A DNA stretch of 64,000 nt from an uncultured Pelagibacteraceae bacterium. GTDB taxonomy: Bacteria; Pseudomonadota; Alphaproteobacteria; Pelagibacterales; Pelagibacteraceae. Within the stretch, counting starts at the first letter, position 1. Each line of letters opens with the position of its first letter. This document shows, piece after piece, positions 25,345 through 34,108 of the stretch. Location of the stretch: positions 62,001-126,000 of the forward strand of contig CABXTU010000001.1 in NCBI GenBank assembly GCA_902515205.1. Direction: 5' to 3'. The notes beneath the pieces were generated by a model. That model worked only from the letters and a program-made list of their open reading frames with translations. It was not told the origin of the DNA and ran no database searches. The translations under genes and the position numbers were made by a program.

Positions 25345-27053
25345 TAAAAAAGATAATTTCAAAATTGAAGCAATATTTAAATATTTATAAACTAGATGGT
25401 TACATTGTTCCCAAAAATGATGCTTATTTTTCTGAATTTTCTAGTCCTGATAGATTAAAAAATATTTCAAATTTTACAGGATCGGCTGGATACGCAATTA
25501 TTTTTAAAAAGAAAAATTATTTATTTGTCGATGGGAGATACATAATTCAAGCAAAAATTGAGTGTGGTAATAGATTTAAAATAATGGAAATCCCAAAATA
25601 CTCTCCAAAAAACCTTGTACCAAAAAGTAAAAAAAAACTTATTTTAGGATTTGATCCTCAATTATTCACAAGTTTAACTATCCATAATAATTTTGGAAAT
25701 CACTTTAAATTATTGCCAATATCAGAAAATTTAGTTGATAAATCTTTTTATAAAACTAATAAAAAAAGTGTAATTCCTTTTTATAACTTAAATAAAAATA
25801 TAACTGGAGAAACAACTAATTCCAAAATTAAAAAAATAATTGAACATATTATTTCCCGTAAGATTGACAACATCTTTATAAGTGCTCCTGAAAATGTTGC
25901 TTGGTTATTAAATTTAAGGGGTCATGATAATCCTTACAGTCCGATACCGAATTGCAAATTAATTTTAACTAAAGAAAGAAAAATGTTTTTCTTTTCTTGT
26001 CCAAAAAAAATAGGCAGATTAAAAAAAATTAATGAATATAAAAAATTAGAATTTAGTAGATATCAAAATTTTATAAATATAATAAAAAATTTAAATGGCA
26101 AAAACTTCTGTATTGATCAAACAACTTGCTCAATATCCAATGAAAAAGTGATACAATCTTTTTTTAAAATAAAATCTGTTATTGACCCATGCTATCATCT
26201 TAAATCTAAGAAAAATAAAGTTGAAATTAAAAATATGATCAGTGCTCATGTCAGTGATGGAGTAGCATTGACTAAATTTATTTACTGGATAAAAAATATG
26301 AATAAAAAAAAAATTACAGAGTATGAGGCACAAAATAAGCTTGAAAAATTTAGAAAAAAAAATAAAAATTATTTATATCCAAGTTTTAATACAATATCAG
26401 GTAGTGCGGGTAATGCAGCTATAATTCATTACCGAGCTACAAAAGAGAATGCAAAAAAGATTAATAAAAACGACATTTTCTTATGCGACTCTGGAGGACA
26501 ATATAAATACGGAACCACTGACGTAACTAGAACGTTATGTTTTTCAAAGCCAAAAAAAAATATAAAAGACATTTTTACCAAAGTTCTTAAAGGCCATATA
26601 GCTGTTGCTTGTACTAAAATTAATTTTAGTCAAACTGGTAAATTACTTGATGTCAAGGCAAGAAAATATTTAAAAAAAGCTAATTTAGATTATGCGCATG
26701 GAACAGGTCATGGAGTAGGCTTTTTTTTAAATGTACATGAAGGTCCACAAGCTATCTCTAAATACAATAACGTAATATTATCTGAGGGTATGATTTTAAG
26801 TAATGAACCTGGATACTATAAAAAAGAGAAGTTTGGCATACGAATTGAAAACTTAATATATGTTAAAAAATCTAATCGTAATTTATTTTTTGAAAATCTT
26901 ACTCTTGCACCAATCGATTATGACTTAATAGATTTTAAACAATTATCTAAAAATGAAAAAGATTACTTATTTAGATACAATCTGAAAGTTTACACAAAAT
27001 TATCTCCATTTTTAAATAAAAATGAAAAAAAATGGTTAGCTAGTTTTATTTAA
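25341..27053 (+). CDS. pepP: Xaa-Pro aminopeptidase (M24B family)
   Basis: Metallopeptidase of 570 residues that removes N-terminal residues before proline. Two creatinase-type N-terminal domains precede the pita-bread catalytic domain, giving the long three-domain form. Metal-ligand regions are recognisable: LCDSGGQYKYGTTDVTRT (two Asp), HGTGHGVGFFLNVHEGP (His), NEPGYY (Glu) and FGIRIENL (Glu). The ATG overlaps the uvrD stop by 4 bp, so the two are co-translated. The 3' end overlaps the convergent ligA by 18 bp. Confidence 0.92.
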   Translation: MIKKIISKLKQYLNIYKLDGYIVPKNDAYFSEFSSPDRLKNISNFTGSAGYAIIFKKKNYLFVDGRYIIQAKIECGNRFKIMEIPKYSPKNLVPKSKKKLILGFDPQLFTSLTIHNNFGNHFKLLPISENLVDKSFYKTNKKSVIPFYNLNKNITGETTNSKIKKIIEHIISRKIDNIFISAPENVAWLLNLRGHDNPYSPIPNCKLILTKERKMFFFSCPKKIGRLKKINEYKKLEFSRYQNFINIIKNLNGKNFCIDQTTCSISNEKVIQSFFKIKSVIDPCYHLKSKKNKVEIKNMISAHVSDGVALTKFIYWIKNMNKKKITEYEAQNKLEKFRKKNKNYLYPSFNTISGSAGNAAIIHYRATKENAKKINKNDIFLCDSGGQYKYGTTDVTRTLCFSKPKKNIKDIFTKVLKGHIAVACTKINFSQTGKLLDVKARKYLKKANLDYAHGTGHGVGFFLNVHEGPQAISKYNNVILSEGMILSNEPGYYKKEKFGIRIENLIYVKKSNRNLFFENLTLAPIDYDLIDFKQLSKNEKDYLFRYNLKVYTKLSPFLNKNEKKWLASFI

Positions 27054-29075
27054 TATTTTAAGCCATTCGGTTTGAGATAAAATCTTGATTTTTAATTCTT
27101 TTGCGGTTTCAACTTTTCTTTTCGTAGGCTTTTCACCAGTTATTAAATAATTCAGTCTTTTAGATACATTGCTTATTATTGATCCTGAATTTTGTTCAAT
27201 TAAAGATTTAGCTTCTGCCCTACTCATTCCTTGTAATTTTCCTGTAAACATAAATGTTTTATTCATTAAAGATCCATTTTTTTTAAATTCAATTGCATTA
27301 TCTATTTTAAGAATTTTATCAAGTTCGTTGATTACCTTTAAGTTTTCTAAGTTTAGAAAAAAAATTTTTATTGAATTAATTTGAGTTTCTCCAATTCCAT
27401 CTATGTTTAATAAATCCTCAAAATTTTTATTTTTTGAAAGTAAGATAAAATTTTTAGATGATTTAGAATATCTTGAAATCAATTTAGCATTCTCTAAGCC
27501 TATATGTCTGATGCCAAGAGAGTATATAAATCTCTCAAGAGAAATATTTTTTCTTTCATTTATTGAGTATCTAAGATTTGCAACAGATTGTTTCCCCCAC
27601 CCATCCATTAACTCAATTTTCTTATAATCTAAATTAAATATATCTTGAGGTAATTTTATAATATTTAGATCCCAAAAATTTTTTACAATTTTTTTTCCTA
27701 AACCATCAATATTGAAAGCTTCTTTAGATACAAAATGTTTTAATTTTTCTATCGCAACTTTTTTACATTTAAAACCTTCACTTGAACATCTTCGAACTGC
27801 ATCATTCTTTTTTGTAAGTGAATTAAATTCTTTGATAGTTTCAGATCCACAAGATGGACATTTATTTGGAAAATTAAATTTATTAGATTTTTTTGGTCTT
27901 TTGACTAAGTCTACAGAGATTATATGAGGAATCACATCTCCTGCTCTTTCAATAACGGCTGTATCTCCGACTCTTATATCTTTTCTTAAAATTTCGTCCT
28001 CGTTATGCAAGGTTGCATTAGAGACAACAACTCCTCCAATATTTATAGGTTTTATTTTCGCTACAGGAGTTAATGCTCCAGTTCTTCCAACTTGAATATC
28101 TATATCAATAATTTTTGATATACCACTATTTGCTGAAAACTTATGTGCTATAGCCCATCTTGGTGCATTTGCAACATTTCCTAACCTCTTTTGCATCTCA
28201 AAATTATTAATTTTGTAAACTATTCCATCAATATCAAAATCAAGTTCACTTCTTTTTTTTTCCATATCATCATAGTTTGCCATTAAATTTTTTACACCTA
28301 CAATTGTTTTATTTAATGGATTAACTTTAAAACCCCACTGTTTTAATTTTTTGAGATAATCACTTTGACAACTAACTTTTAATCCTTTCTCATAACCATA
28401 AGTATAGGCAATAAACTTTAAAGGAATTTTTTTAGTTTCATCGGGATTTTTTTGTCTTAATGAGCCTGAAGCAGCATTTCTGGGGTTTGCGAACTTTTCA
28501 TTGAGTTTTTCAAAATCACTATTTTGAATAAACACCTCACCTCTAATATCAATTTCTTTTGGGAAATCTTCACTTGAAATAATTTTTGGTATATCACTTA
28601 TTGTTTTTAAATTAGAAGTAATATCTTCTCCTTCTTTACCGTCTCCTCTTGATAATCCAATAGTCAATTTTCCATTTTTGTAGTTTAAGGAGGCTGAAAT
28701 TCCATCAATTTTAGGTTCAGCACTATATTCAATTTGAAAATTATCTTTCTTATCTAGATAATTAAATATTTTTTTTTCAAAATTTAATAAATCTTCCTCG
28801 TCAAAAGCATTAGCTAATGAAAGCATTGGTTTTCTGTGCGCAACTTTTCTAAAATTTTTTGAAGGTTTAAAGCCTACTCTTGATACAGGTGAATTTTGAT
28901 TTTTTAAAAAATTATATTTTGACTCTAACTCAATGATTTCTTTTTTAAGAACATCAAATTTGGCATCTGTAATATCAGAAATATTTTCGTTATAATATCT
29001 TTTATTATAATGATCCAGGGATTTAATTTTTTCCTTATATTTTTTTTTGATCAAACTTTTATTCATACTAATCAA
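27036..29075 (-). CDS. ligA: NAD-dependent DNA ligase
   Basis: Joins Okazaki fragments and repair nicks using NAD+. It has 679 residues, the normal length. The adenylation lysine lies in EYSAEPKIDGISASL, with SRGDGKEGEDIT after it. The OB fold and the zinc-finger cysteines (CPSCG and RRCSSEGFKC) are retained, so all four zinc ligands are present here. HhH repeats and a C-terminal BRCT domain (FMFTGKLQGMSRAEAKSLIEQNSGSI) follow. It is last in the dcw-lpxC-bamD series, with its start 8 bp inside bamD. Confidence 0.97.
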   Translation of the reverse strand: MISMNKSLIKKKYKEKIKSLDHYNKRYYNENISDITDAKFDVLKKEIIELESKYNFLKNQNSPVSRVGFKPSKNFRKVAHRKPMLSLANAFDEEDLLNFEKKIFNYLDKKDNFQIEYSAEPKIDGISASLNYKNGKLTIGLSRGDGKEGEDITSNLKTISDIPKIISSEDFPKEIDIRGEVFIQNSDFEKLNEKFANPRNAASGSLRQKNPDETKKIPLKFIAYTYGYEKGLKVSCQSDYLKKLKQWGFKVNPLNKTIVGVKNLMANYDDMEKKRSELDFDIDGIVYKINNFEMQKRLGNVANAPRWAIAHKFSANSGISKIIDIDIQVGRTGALTPVAKIKPINIGGVVVSNATLHNEDEILRKDIRVGDTAVIERAGDVIPHIISVDLVKRPKKSNKFNFPNKCPSCGSETIKEFNSLTKKNDAVRRCSSEGFKCKKVAIEKLKHFVSKEAFNIDGLGKKIVKNFWDLNIIKLPQDIFNLDYKKIELMDGWGKQSVANLRYSINERKNISLERFIYSLGIRHIGLENAKLISRYSKSSKNFILLSKNKNFEDLLNIDGIGETQINSIKIFFLNLENLKVINELDKILKIDNAIEFKKNGSLMNKTFMFTGKLQGMSRAEAKSLIEQNSGSIISNVSKRLNYLITGEKPTKRKVETAKELKIKILSQTEWLKILNKTS

Positions 29076-29907
29076 AAAGACTTTTAAATTTTTTTATAAC
29101 ACCTTTCTTTTCTTTCTTTGCAGTTCTAATTTTATTATTTTCATAATCTCTATTAAAAACTTTATAAGACTTTTTATACCATTCACTAGATTTGTAGTTA
29201 TAACCTAGGAGCTTAGCGTATTTTTGAGATTCCTCCAAGAGGCCTAATTTATAATTAATTTCAACTAATCTGTGAATTGCTTCTTCAACAAATATTGTTT
29301 GATCATATTCCTCTATAATATTTTTAAATCTATTTATAGCTGCTATCCATTTGCCTTTTTTAATATAATGTCTTCCTAAATACATTTCTTTGGATGCAAG
29401 AATATCCTCAATTAAATCAATTTTAAATTGTGCATCTAAAGCAAAATCTGAACTAGGGTATTCTTGTAAAATAAAATAAAACTTATCTCTTGCTTTAATT
29501 AAGGGTGCCGAGTCTCTTTTTTCATCCTCAATTGTCTCATAATAACACATTGCTATAAGATAATGCGCATAGGATAAATTCTTATCATTAGGATAAGTTT
29601 TTAGGTATCTCTCTAAATTAAACAAAGCTTCAGCATAATAATTTTGTAAATAATATGAATATGATGCCATTAAAGCTGACCTTGATGCCCACTCTGATTG
29701 AGGAAATAAAAGTTCAGCTTCTAAAAATCTTTTTGCTGCAAAATATGGGTCATTTTCCTTTAAAGCTTCGTATGCTTGCTCGTACGCAAGGACCATTTCT
29801 AAGTCTTGACTTGCTTCCTCAATATAAGAAATGTCTTTTTGTTCATTCGAACAGGAGCTCAAAATAATTAAAAAAAAAATAGTTAAAAAAAACTTAAATT
29901 GTTTCAT
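29068..29907 (-). CDS. bamD: BamD outer-membrane assembly lipoprotein
   Basis: TPR lipoprotein of the BAM complex that folds beta-barrels into the outer membrane. From the ATG at 29907 it has a signal peptide ending in a lipobox LSSC, then TPR repeats (AYEQAYEALKENDPYFAAKRFLEAELLFPQS, SAYSYYLQNYYAEALFNLERY, and YAHYLIAMCYY). The longer start at 29913 adds only two residues. It follows lpxC and precedes ligA with an 8-bp overlap. The C-terminal 40 residues are strongly basic. Confidence 0.93.
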   Translation of the reverse strand: MKQFKFFLTIFFLIILSSCSNEQKDISYIEEASQDLEMVLAYEQAYEALKENDPYFAAKRFLEAELLFPQSEWASRSALMASYSYYLQNYYAEALFNLERYLKTYPNDKNLSYAHYLIAMCYYETIEDEKRDSAPLIKARDKFYFILQEYPSSDFALDAQFKIDLIEDILASKEMYLGRHYIKKGKWIAAINRFKNIIEEYDQTIFVEEAIHRLVEINYKLGLLEESQKYAKLLGYNYKSSEWYKKSYKVFNRDYENNKIRTAKKEKKGVIKKFKSLFD

Positions 29908-29952
29908 AATCAATTTATATAATTATAATAGTTAATTATAAAGATGTTTAAA

Positions 29953-30873
29953 TTATGCTATTGATCTTAAAATACTTCTATTGATTACAGTGTGTGGTAA
30001 GTTTCTCTCCTTAATTTCAACTATAGAAAAATTTTCCTTATTTTTAAATACCTTCCTTAATAATTCATTAGTTAAATAATGTCCTCCCTGGGAACAAGTA
30101 ATACTGGCTATCATTCTATAACCACATGTGTAAAGGTCACCAATACAATCCAAGATTTTATGGTTTACAAATTCTTTTGAATTTCTTAGACCATTAGTAT
30201 TTAGTATCTCTTTTCCTTTCACAACTATTGCATTATTTAGACTTCCACCTTTTGCTAAACCATTTTTTTTTATCACTTCGATATCTTCATATAAACAAAA
30301 AGTTCTAGAATTAAATATGTCATCTAAATTATCTTCATAAACATTTATTTTGTTTCTTTGATTGCCTATTACTGGATTTTCATATTTAAGCTTAAAGTCA
30401 ATATCAAGACTTAATTTTGAGGGAAAAATTGAAATAAATCTTTCACCACTATTAAATTCAATTTTTTTATTTATCTTTATAATTTTTATTGGAGAATTGC
30501 TTATCTTAAAGCCAGCATTAATTATTTTATTTATAAAATCTTTTGCTGATCCATCCAATATTGGCACCTCTTCATTGTTTATCTCAATTAATGCATTATC
30601 TATACCTAAACCAAAAAAAGCTCCCATTAAATGTTCAATTGTAGAAACTTTTACACCATATTCATTTGAAATTGTTGTGTTTAGAGACGTATTACTTACG
30701 TTAGAGAAATTTGGAAATATCAAATTATTTTCTTTGAGGTCCACTCTTTTAAAAACTATACCAGTATTAGGGTTGGAGGGTTTAATACAAACACTTACAA
30801 CTTTACCACTATGGAGTGCAACTCCACTGAAGTTGATGTTTTTTTTAATAGTTTTTTGGTTTAGTAGAGACAT
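29953..30873 (-). CDS. lpxC: UDP-3-O-acyl-N-acetylglucosamine deacetylase
   Basis: Zinc amidase of the committed step of lipid A synthesis, 306 residues. The first catalytic-site histidine is His81 in STIEHLMGAFFGLGIDN (E. coli His79). The second zinc region is NHKILDCIGDLY, and HTVINRSIL lies near the end. Its presence indicates that the cell makes lipopolysaccharide. It sits right after ftsA, the place where ftsZ would separate ftsA and lpxC in the classical order; here the gap is only 64 bp. Confidence 0.96.
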   Translation of the reverse strand: MSLLNQKTIKKNINFSGVALHSGKVVSVCIKPSNPNTGIVFKRVDLKENNLIFPNFSNVSNTSLNTTISNEYGVKVSTIEHLMGAFFGLGIDNALIEINNEEVPILDGSAKDFINKIINAGFKISNSPIKIIKINKKIEFNSGERFISIFPSKLSLDIDFKLKYENPVIGNQRNKINVYEDNLDDIFNSRTFCLYEDIEVIKKNGLAKGGSLNNAIVVKGKEILNTNGLRNSKEFVNHKILDCIGDLYTCGYRMIASITCSQGGHYLTNELLRKVFKNKENFSIVEIKERNLPHTVINRSILRSIA

Positions 30874-30937
30874 TAAACTCTTTTAATACTGTATTTTCGA
30901 AACTCAAAAACAACAAATATTACTAGAAAATACAGTT

Positions 30938-31639
30938 TTAACTAAAAAAATTAAAAAACCTCTCAAAAAAACCATGATTTTTATTAGCTTTTTCAATAAA
31001 CTTTACTTCATTTGGATTATGTCCATTTATAATTTTCTTAGCCATTAAAAATATATCCTCATCATCCTTTTTTAAAAACTTTGAAATATAATTTGCATTT
31101 ACAACTTTACCTAGAGAAATTTGATACTTTTTGAAAATTTTTTCAAAGTTTTTAAGTATATTATTTGAAATACAAATAATTTTAACATCTATTGAAAAGT
31201 TGTTTGCCTCGGTATCTTTTGGTAAATAGGAATAATAATTATTATCAATTTGATAATTTTCTATTATCATGTGAACGATTTTGCGAGAACCAATAGTTTT
31301 TTTACAACAATCTTTTCCATTATTTAATAGATGGCTTAAACTTTTTAAGTCAATTAAATTTTTATAATTATTTTTTTTAAGAGATATTTCAATCGGAAAA
31401 AAATCATCTGTTCCTAATATAATAGATATTTTTTTTATAAAATTTTTTATTTTTTTTTCAATTTTAAAGATATGCTCATTTAAAAAAAAATCTAAATCAT
31501 CAAAATTAAGGTTATTAATATTTGTGTCTCTAATTAATTCTTTTCTATAAATACTTTGGTTTGTTTCTGAAAAAACAGATACAATTAATCTTTCTTTACT
31601 TATAAATAGAAAAATTTCATGATCCGTTCTATTTTTCAT
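30938..31639 (-). CDS. ftsA: Minimal FtsA-like division protein lacking the ATPase half
   Basis: Sits at the ftsA position, after ftsQ (11-bp overlap), but is only 233 residues against about 400-450 for FtsA. The section HMIIENYQIDNNYYSYLPK and the one starting DVKIICISNNILKNFEKIFK (about residues 122-188) align by eye with the SHS2/1C domain of E. coli FtsA (LHVIPQEYAID and VHLITCHNDMAKNIV). No DIGGGT phosphate motif or adenosine motif is present. The end, NHGFFERFFNFFS, looks like the C-terminal amphipathic membrane-targeting helix. Only 64 bp separate it from lpxC, so no missing half hides there. I infer a membrane-tethered partner of division proteins without actin-type ATP binding. Confidence 0.7.
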   Translation of the reverse strand: MKNRTDHEIFLFISKERLIVSVFSETNQSIYRKELIRDTNINNLNFDDLDFFLNEHIFKIEKKIKNFIKKISIILGTDDFFPIEISLKKNNYKNLIDLKSLSHLLNNGKDCCKKTIGSRKIVHMIIENYQIDNNYYSYLPKDTEANNFSIDVKIICISNNILKNFEKIFKKYQISLGKVVNANYISKFLKKDDEDIFLMAKKIINGHNPNEVKFIEKANKNHGFFERFFNFFS

Positions 31640-32303
31640 TGATTATGATCTGATTATATTGTCTTAAATCAATATTTTTTATTTTTTTTTTATAGTCTTG
31701 AGATAATAAATTTACTAAAAAATTTAAAGAAATTTTTAAATTATCTTTTGGAAGTTTTACAATAAGACCTTCGTTTGTTTCTATATCCCATCTACCAGAT
31801 TTAAAAAAAAATAATTTTTTAATTTCGTTGTAGTTGAAATTTGTTTCATCAATTGTTTTTTTTAATTCAAAAAAATTTGAACTTTCAAAATTTCCAAATA
31901 AATATGGAACTTCTAATTTCACATCTTCCATTTTTATAAGTTTACCATTTGATCCTAGAAAGAAATTTTCTCCATTTTTATTTGTTTGTGCTAAAAATTT
32001 TGTTTTATGAACTTTAATATTTAAAGTTGAAGGATATTTCTTAAAAACAGTATAATTCTCAATTAAGCTGTTAGAGTTCAATATTTCTTTTATTTGTTTT
32101 TCATCTAAAAAAAAAATATTTTCGATTTTTAATATTTCTAATTTTTCCATTAATTTAAGATTACCCTCGTAGTTTAAACCAGTAACATTTATCATATCTA
32201 CTTTTGAAAAGTTATGTTTTTTTAAATCTTTGTTATTAAATGTTCCAATAACTAAAAATAAAAAAAGATATATTAAAATTTTTTTACTTTTTTTTTGAGG
32301 CAT
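31629..32303 (-). CDS. ftsQ: FtsQ division protein
   Basis: Bitopic inner-membrane divisome protein of 224 residues. A short basic cytoplasmic end (MPQKKSKK) precedes one membrane helix (about residues 8-22). A POTRA-like domain follows (VDMINVTGLNYEGNLKLMEKL), then the FtsQ beta region (VFKKYPSTLNIKVHKTKFLAQ, and NFFLGSNGKLI), with the late motif GRWDIETNEGLIVKLPK. It lies between ddl (20-bp overlap upstream) and the ftsA-like gene (11-bp overlap downstream), the classical place. It is somewhat shorter than E. coli FtsQ (276). Confidence 0.88.
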   Translation of the reverse strand: MPQKKSKKILIYLFLFLVIGTFNNKDLKKHNFSKVDMINVTGLNYEGNLKLMEKLEILKIENIFFLDEKQIKEILNSNSLIENYTVFKKYPSTLNIKVHKTKFLAQTNKNGENFFLGSNGKLIKMEDVKLEVPYLFGNFESSNFFELKKTIDETNFNYNEIKKLFFFKSGRWDIETNEGLIVKLPKDNLKISLNFLVNLLSQDYKKKIKNIDLRQYNQIIINEK

Positions 32304-33198
32304 CTTTTAAAATCAATTCAATAAGTTTAATAAAACTAATACCACAGTGAGTAGCAATCTCGGGCACCAAAGAAAGAGATGTCATTCCTGGCTGAGTATT
32401 AATTTCGAGAAGATAAAATTTCCCGTTATAAAATTTAAAATCAGATCGAGTAACTCCTCTGCATTTAATTAATTTATGTGCTTTAAATGCTAAAAACATT
32501 AGATTCCCGTATTCTCTCTTTTTTAAATCTACAGGAATAATGTGTTTTGTTCTTGCTTTAGAATTATATTTTGCTTCATAATCATAAAATTTTCTTCTTG
32601 GTTTTAATTCAATCGCTCCAAGCTTTTTTGAACCAATAATTGCAGCCTGAATTTCTCTTCCTGGTATAAATTCCTCTATTATTATTTTTTTATAATCTTT
32701 CAATAACTCAATTTTTTTAAATATATTAGATTTATTACATATAAATACATTTAAACTTGAGCCTTCATTTATAGGTTTTAATACTACAGGAAATTTTATT
32801 TTTCTGTTGATTAATTTAATCAATTCAGATTTTGATTTATCAAATAAATATAAAAAATATTTAGGAGTTAATATATTGTTTTTAATAAAGATTCTTTTTG
32901 ATAATACTTTATCCATCGCTATAGCTGATGGGATTACTCCAGAGTGGGTATATGGTATTCCAGTAGTTTCTAATATAGATTGAACGTATCCGTCTTCTCC
33001 AAACTGGCCATGTAAAGCATTAAAAATTATATTTGGTTTAAATTGTTTTATGTTATCAAATAATTTAAAGTTTGGTTCAGACAACTTTACTTTATAATTA
33101 TTTTTAGAAAGTTCTTGTGCTACTTGATTACCAGTATTAAGACTGATTGCTCTCTCTTTAGAAATCCCCCCTGAAATTATTAATATTTTCTTTTTCAA
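32284..33198 (-). CDS. ddl: D-alanine-D-alanine ligase
   Basis: ATP-grasp enzyme of 304 residues that makes the D-Ala-D-Ala end of the peptidoglycan stem peptide. It shows ISGGISKERAISLNTG near the N-terminus, FNALHGQFGEDGYVQSILE, the start of the ATP-binding domain at ALDK-like AMDKVLSKRIF, and the C-terminal EINTQPGMTSLSLVPEIA with metal-binding residues. It lies between murB (1-bp gap) and ftsQ (20-bp overlap) in the dcw cluster. Confidence 0.95.
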   Translation of the reverse strand: MKKKILIISGGISKERAISLNTGNQVAQELSKNNYKVKLSEPNFKLFDNIKQFKPNIIFNALHGQFGEDGYVQSILETTGIPYTHSGVIPSAIAMDKVLSKRIFIKNNILTPKYFLYLFDKSKSELIKLINRKIKFPVVLKPINEGSSLNVFICNKSNIFKKIELLKDYKKIIIEEFIPGREIQAAIIGSKKLGAIELKPRRKFYDYEAKYNSKARTKHIIPVDLKKREYGNLMFLAFKAHKLIKCRGVTRSDFKFYNGKFYLLEINTQPGMTSLSLVPEIATHCGISFIKLIELILKDASKKK

Positions 33199-33199
33199 A

Positions 33200-34108
33200 T
33201 TATTTCAAAATTTTAATTTCTTTTTCTAAACTAATACCAGTCTTTTCCAAAACATTTTCGGCTACAAAATTAATCAATTTATTCATATCTTCAAAAGTTG
33301 CATAACCTTTGTTAACAAAAAAATTGCAATGTCTTTTGGAAATACAAGCATCACCAAAGCTTGTATCTAATGGCACCGACTCTTTAATAAGCTCCCAAAC
33401 TTTTTTTTTTGATTGTAATATTGGATTTTTAAAAGTACTACCGCTAGTTTTTATTCTACTTGGTTGATTCTTTTCTTTCTCTAATTTAAGTTTATCCATC
33501 TCGTTTTTAATTTCCAAAGGATCGCCTTTTACACCCCGAAAAGAAGCGCTTAAAAAAATTAGATCATCAGAAAAGTTACTTTCTCTATATTGAAAATTAA
33601 TATCTTTAGCCGGAATAGTTAAAATATTTCCAGATTTATCAATTGCTTGAACTGATAATAAAATATCTTTAAACTCTTTATTAAAACATCCTGCATTCAT
33701 CTTTATTCCTCCACCTATTGTTCCTGGGATACAAGCTAAGAATTCAAAACCTCTAATGCTATTATTAAACGCGAAATCGGATAAAGTTTTATCTAAAACT
33801 GCACTTCCAGCTATTATTATATTATCGTTAAGTAGAGAAATGTTATTGAAGTTATTACTCAATTTTATTACGACTCCATCAAATAAATTATCACTTATTA
33901 AAATATTTGAACCTGCACCTAGAATAAATATTTTTTCTTTGTTTTGTAATTTTTTTAAAAATATTACTAATTCCTTTAAATTTTTTGATTTATAATATAC
34001 CTTTGATTTTCCTCCTATATTAAACCAGTTTTTTTTTTTGAGATCATGATTAAATCTTACACTGTCACCAAATTCACTTAACGTATATTTTAATTGTTCA
34101 ATTTCCAT
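33200..34108 (-). CDS. murB: UDP-N-acetylenolpyruvoylglucosamine reductase
   Basis: FAD enzyme of 302 residues that reduces the enolpyruvyl group to give UDP-MurNAc. The sequence shows the FAD segment FILGAGSNILISD, LACIPGTIGGGIKMNAGCF, FQYRESNF, and the substrate-reducing SGSTFKNP serine region. It is of the shorter MurB type (about 300 residues). Its ATG overlaps the murC stop by one base, and ddl follows. Confidence 0.96.
   Translation of the reverse strand: MEIEQLKYTLSEFGDSVRFNHDLKKKNWFNIGGKSKVYYKSKNLKELVIFLKKLQNKEKIFILGAGSNILISDNLFDGVVIKLSNNFNNISLLNDNIIIAGSAVLDKTLSDFAFNNSIRGFEFLACIPGTIGGGIKMNAGCFNKEFKDILLSVQAIDKSGNILTIPAKDINFQYRESNFSDDLIFLSASFRGVKGDPLEIKNEMDKLKLEKEKNQPSRIKTSGSTFKNPILQSKKKVWELIKESVPLDTSFGDACISKRHCNFFVNKGYATFEDMNKLINFVAENVLEKTGISLEKEIKILK

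Noticed and set aside
30362-30886. 174-residue plus-strand frame
   Set aside because: Antisense to lpxC; its hydrophobic look follows from the reversed codons, and there is no ribosome-binding site or operon context.
30874-30937. Remnant of the missing FtsA C-terminal half
   Set aside because: The gap between the ftsA-like gene and lpxC is only 64 bp, so it cannot hold a pseudogene remnant of the ATPase half.
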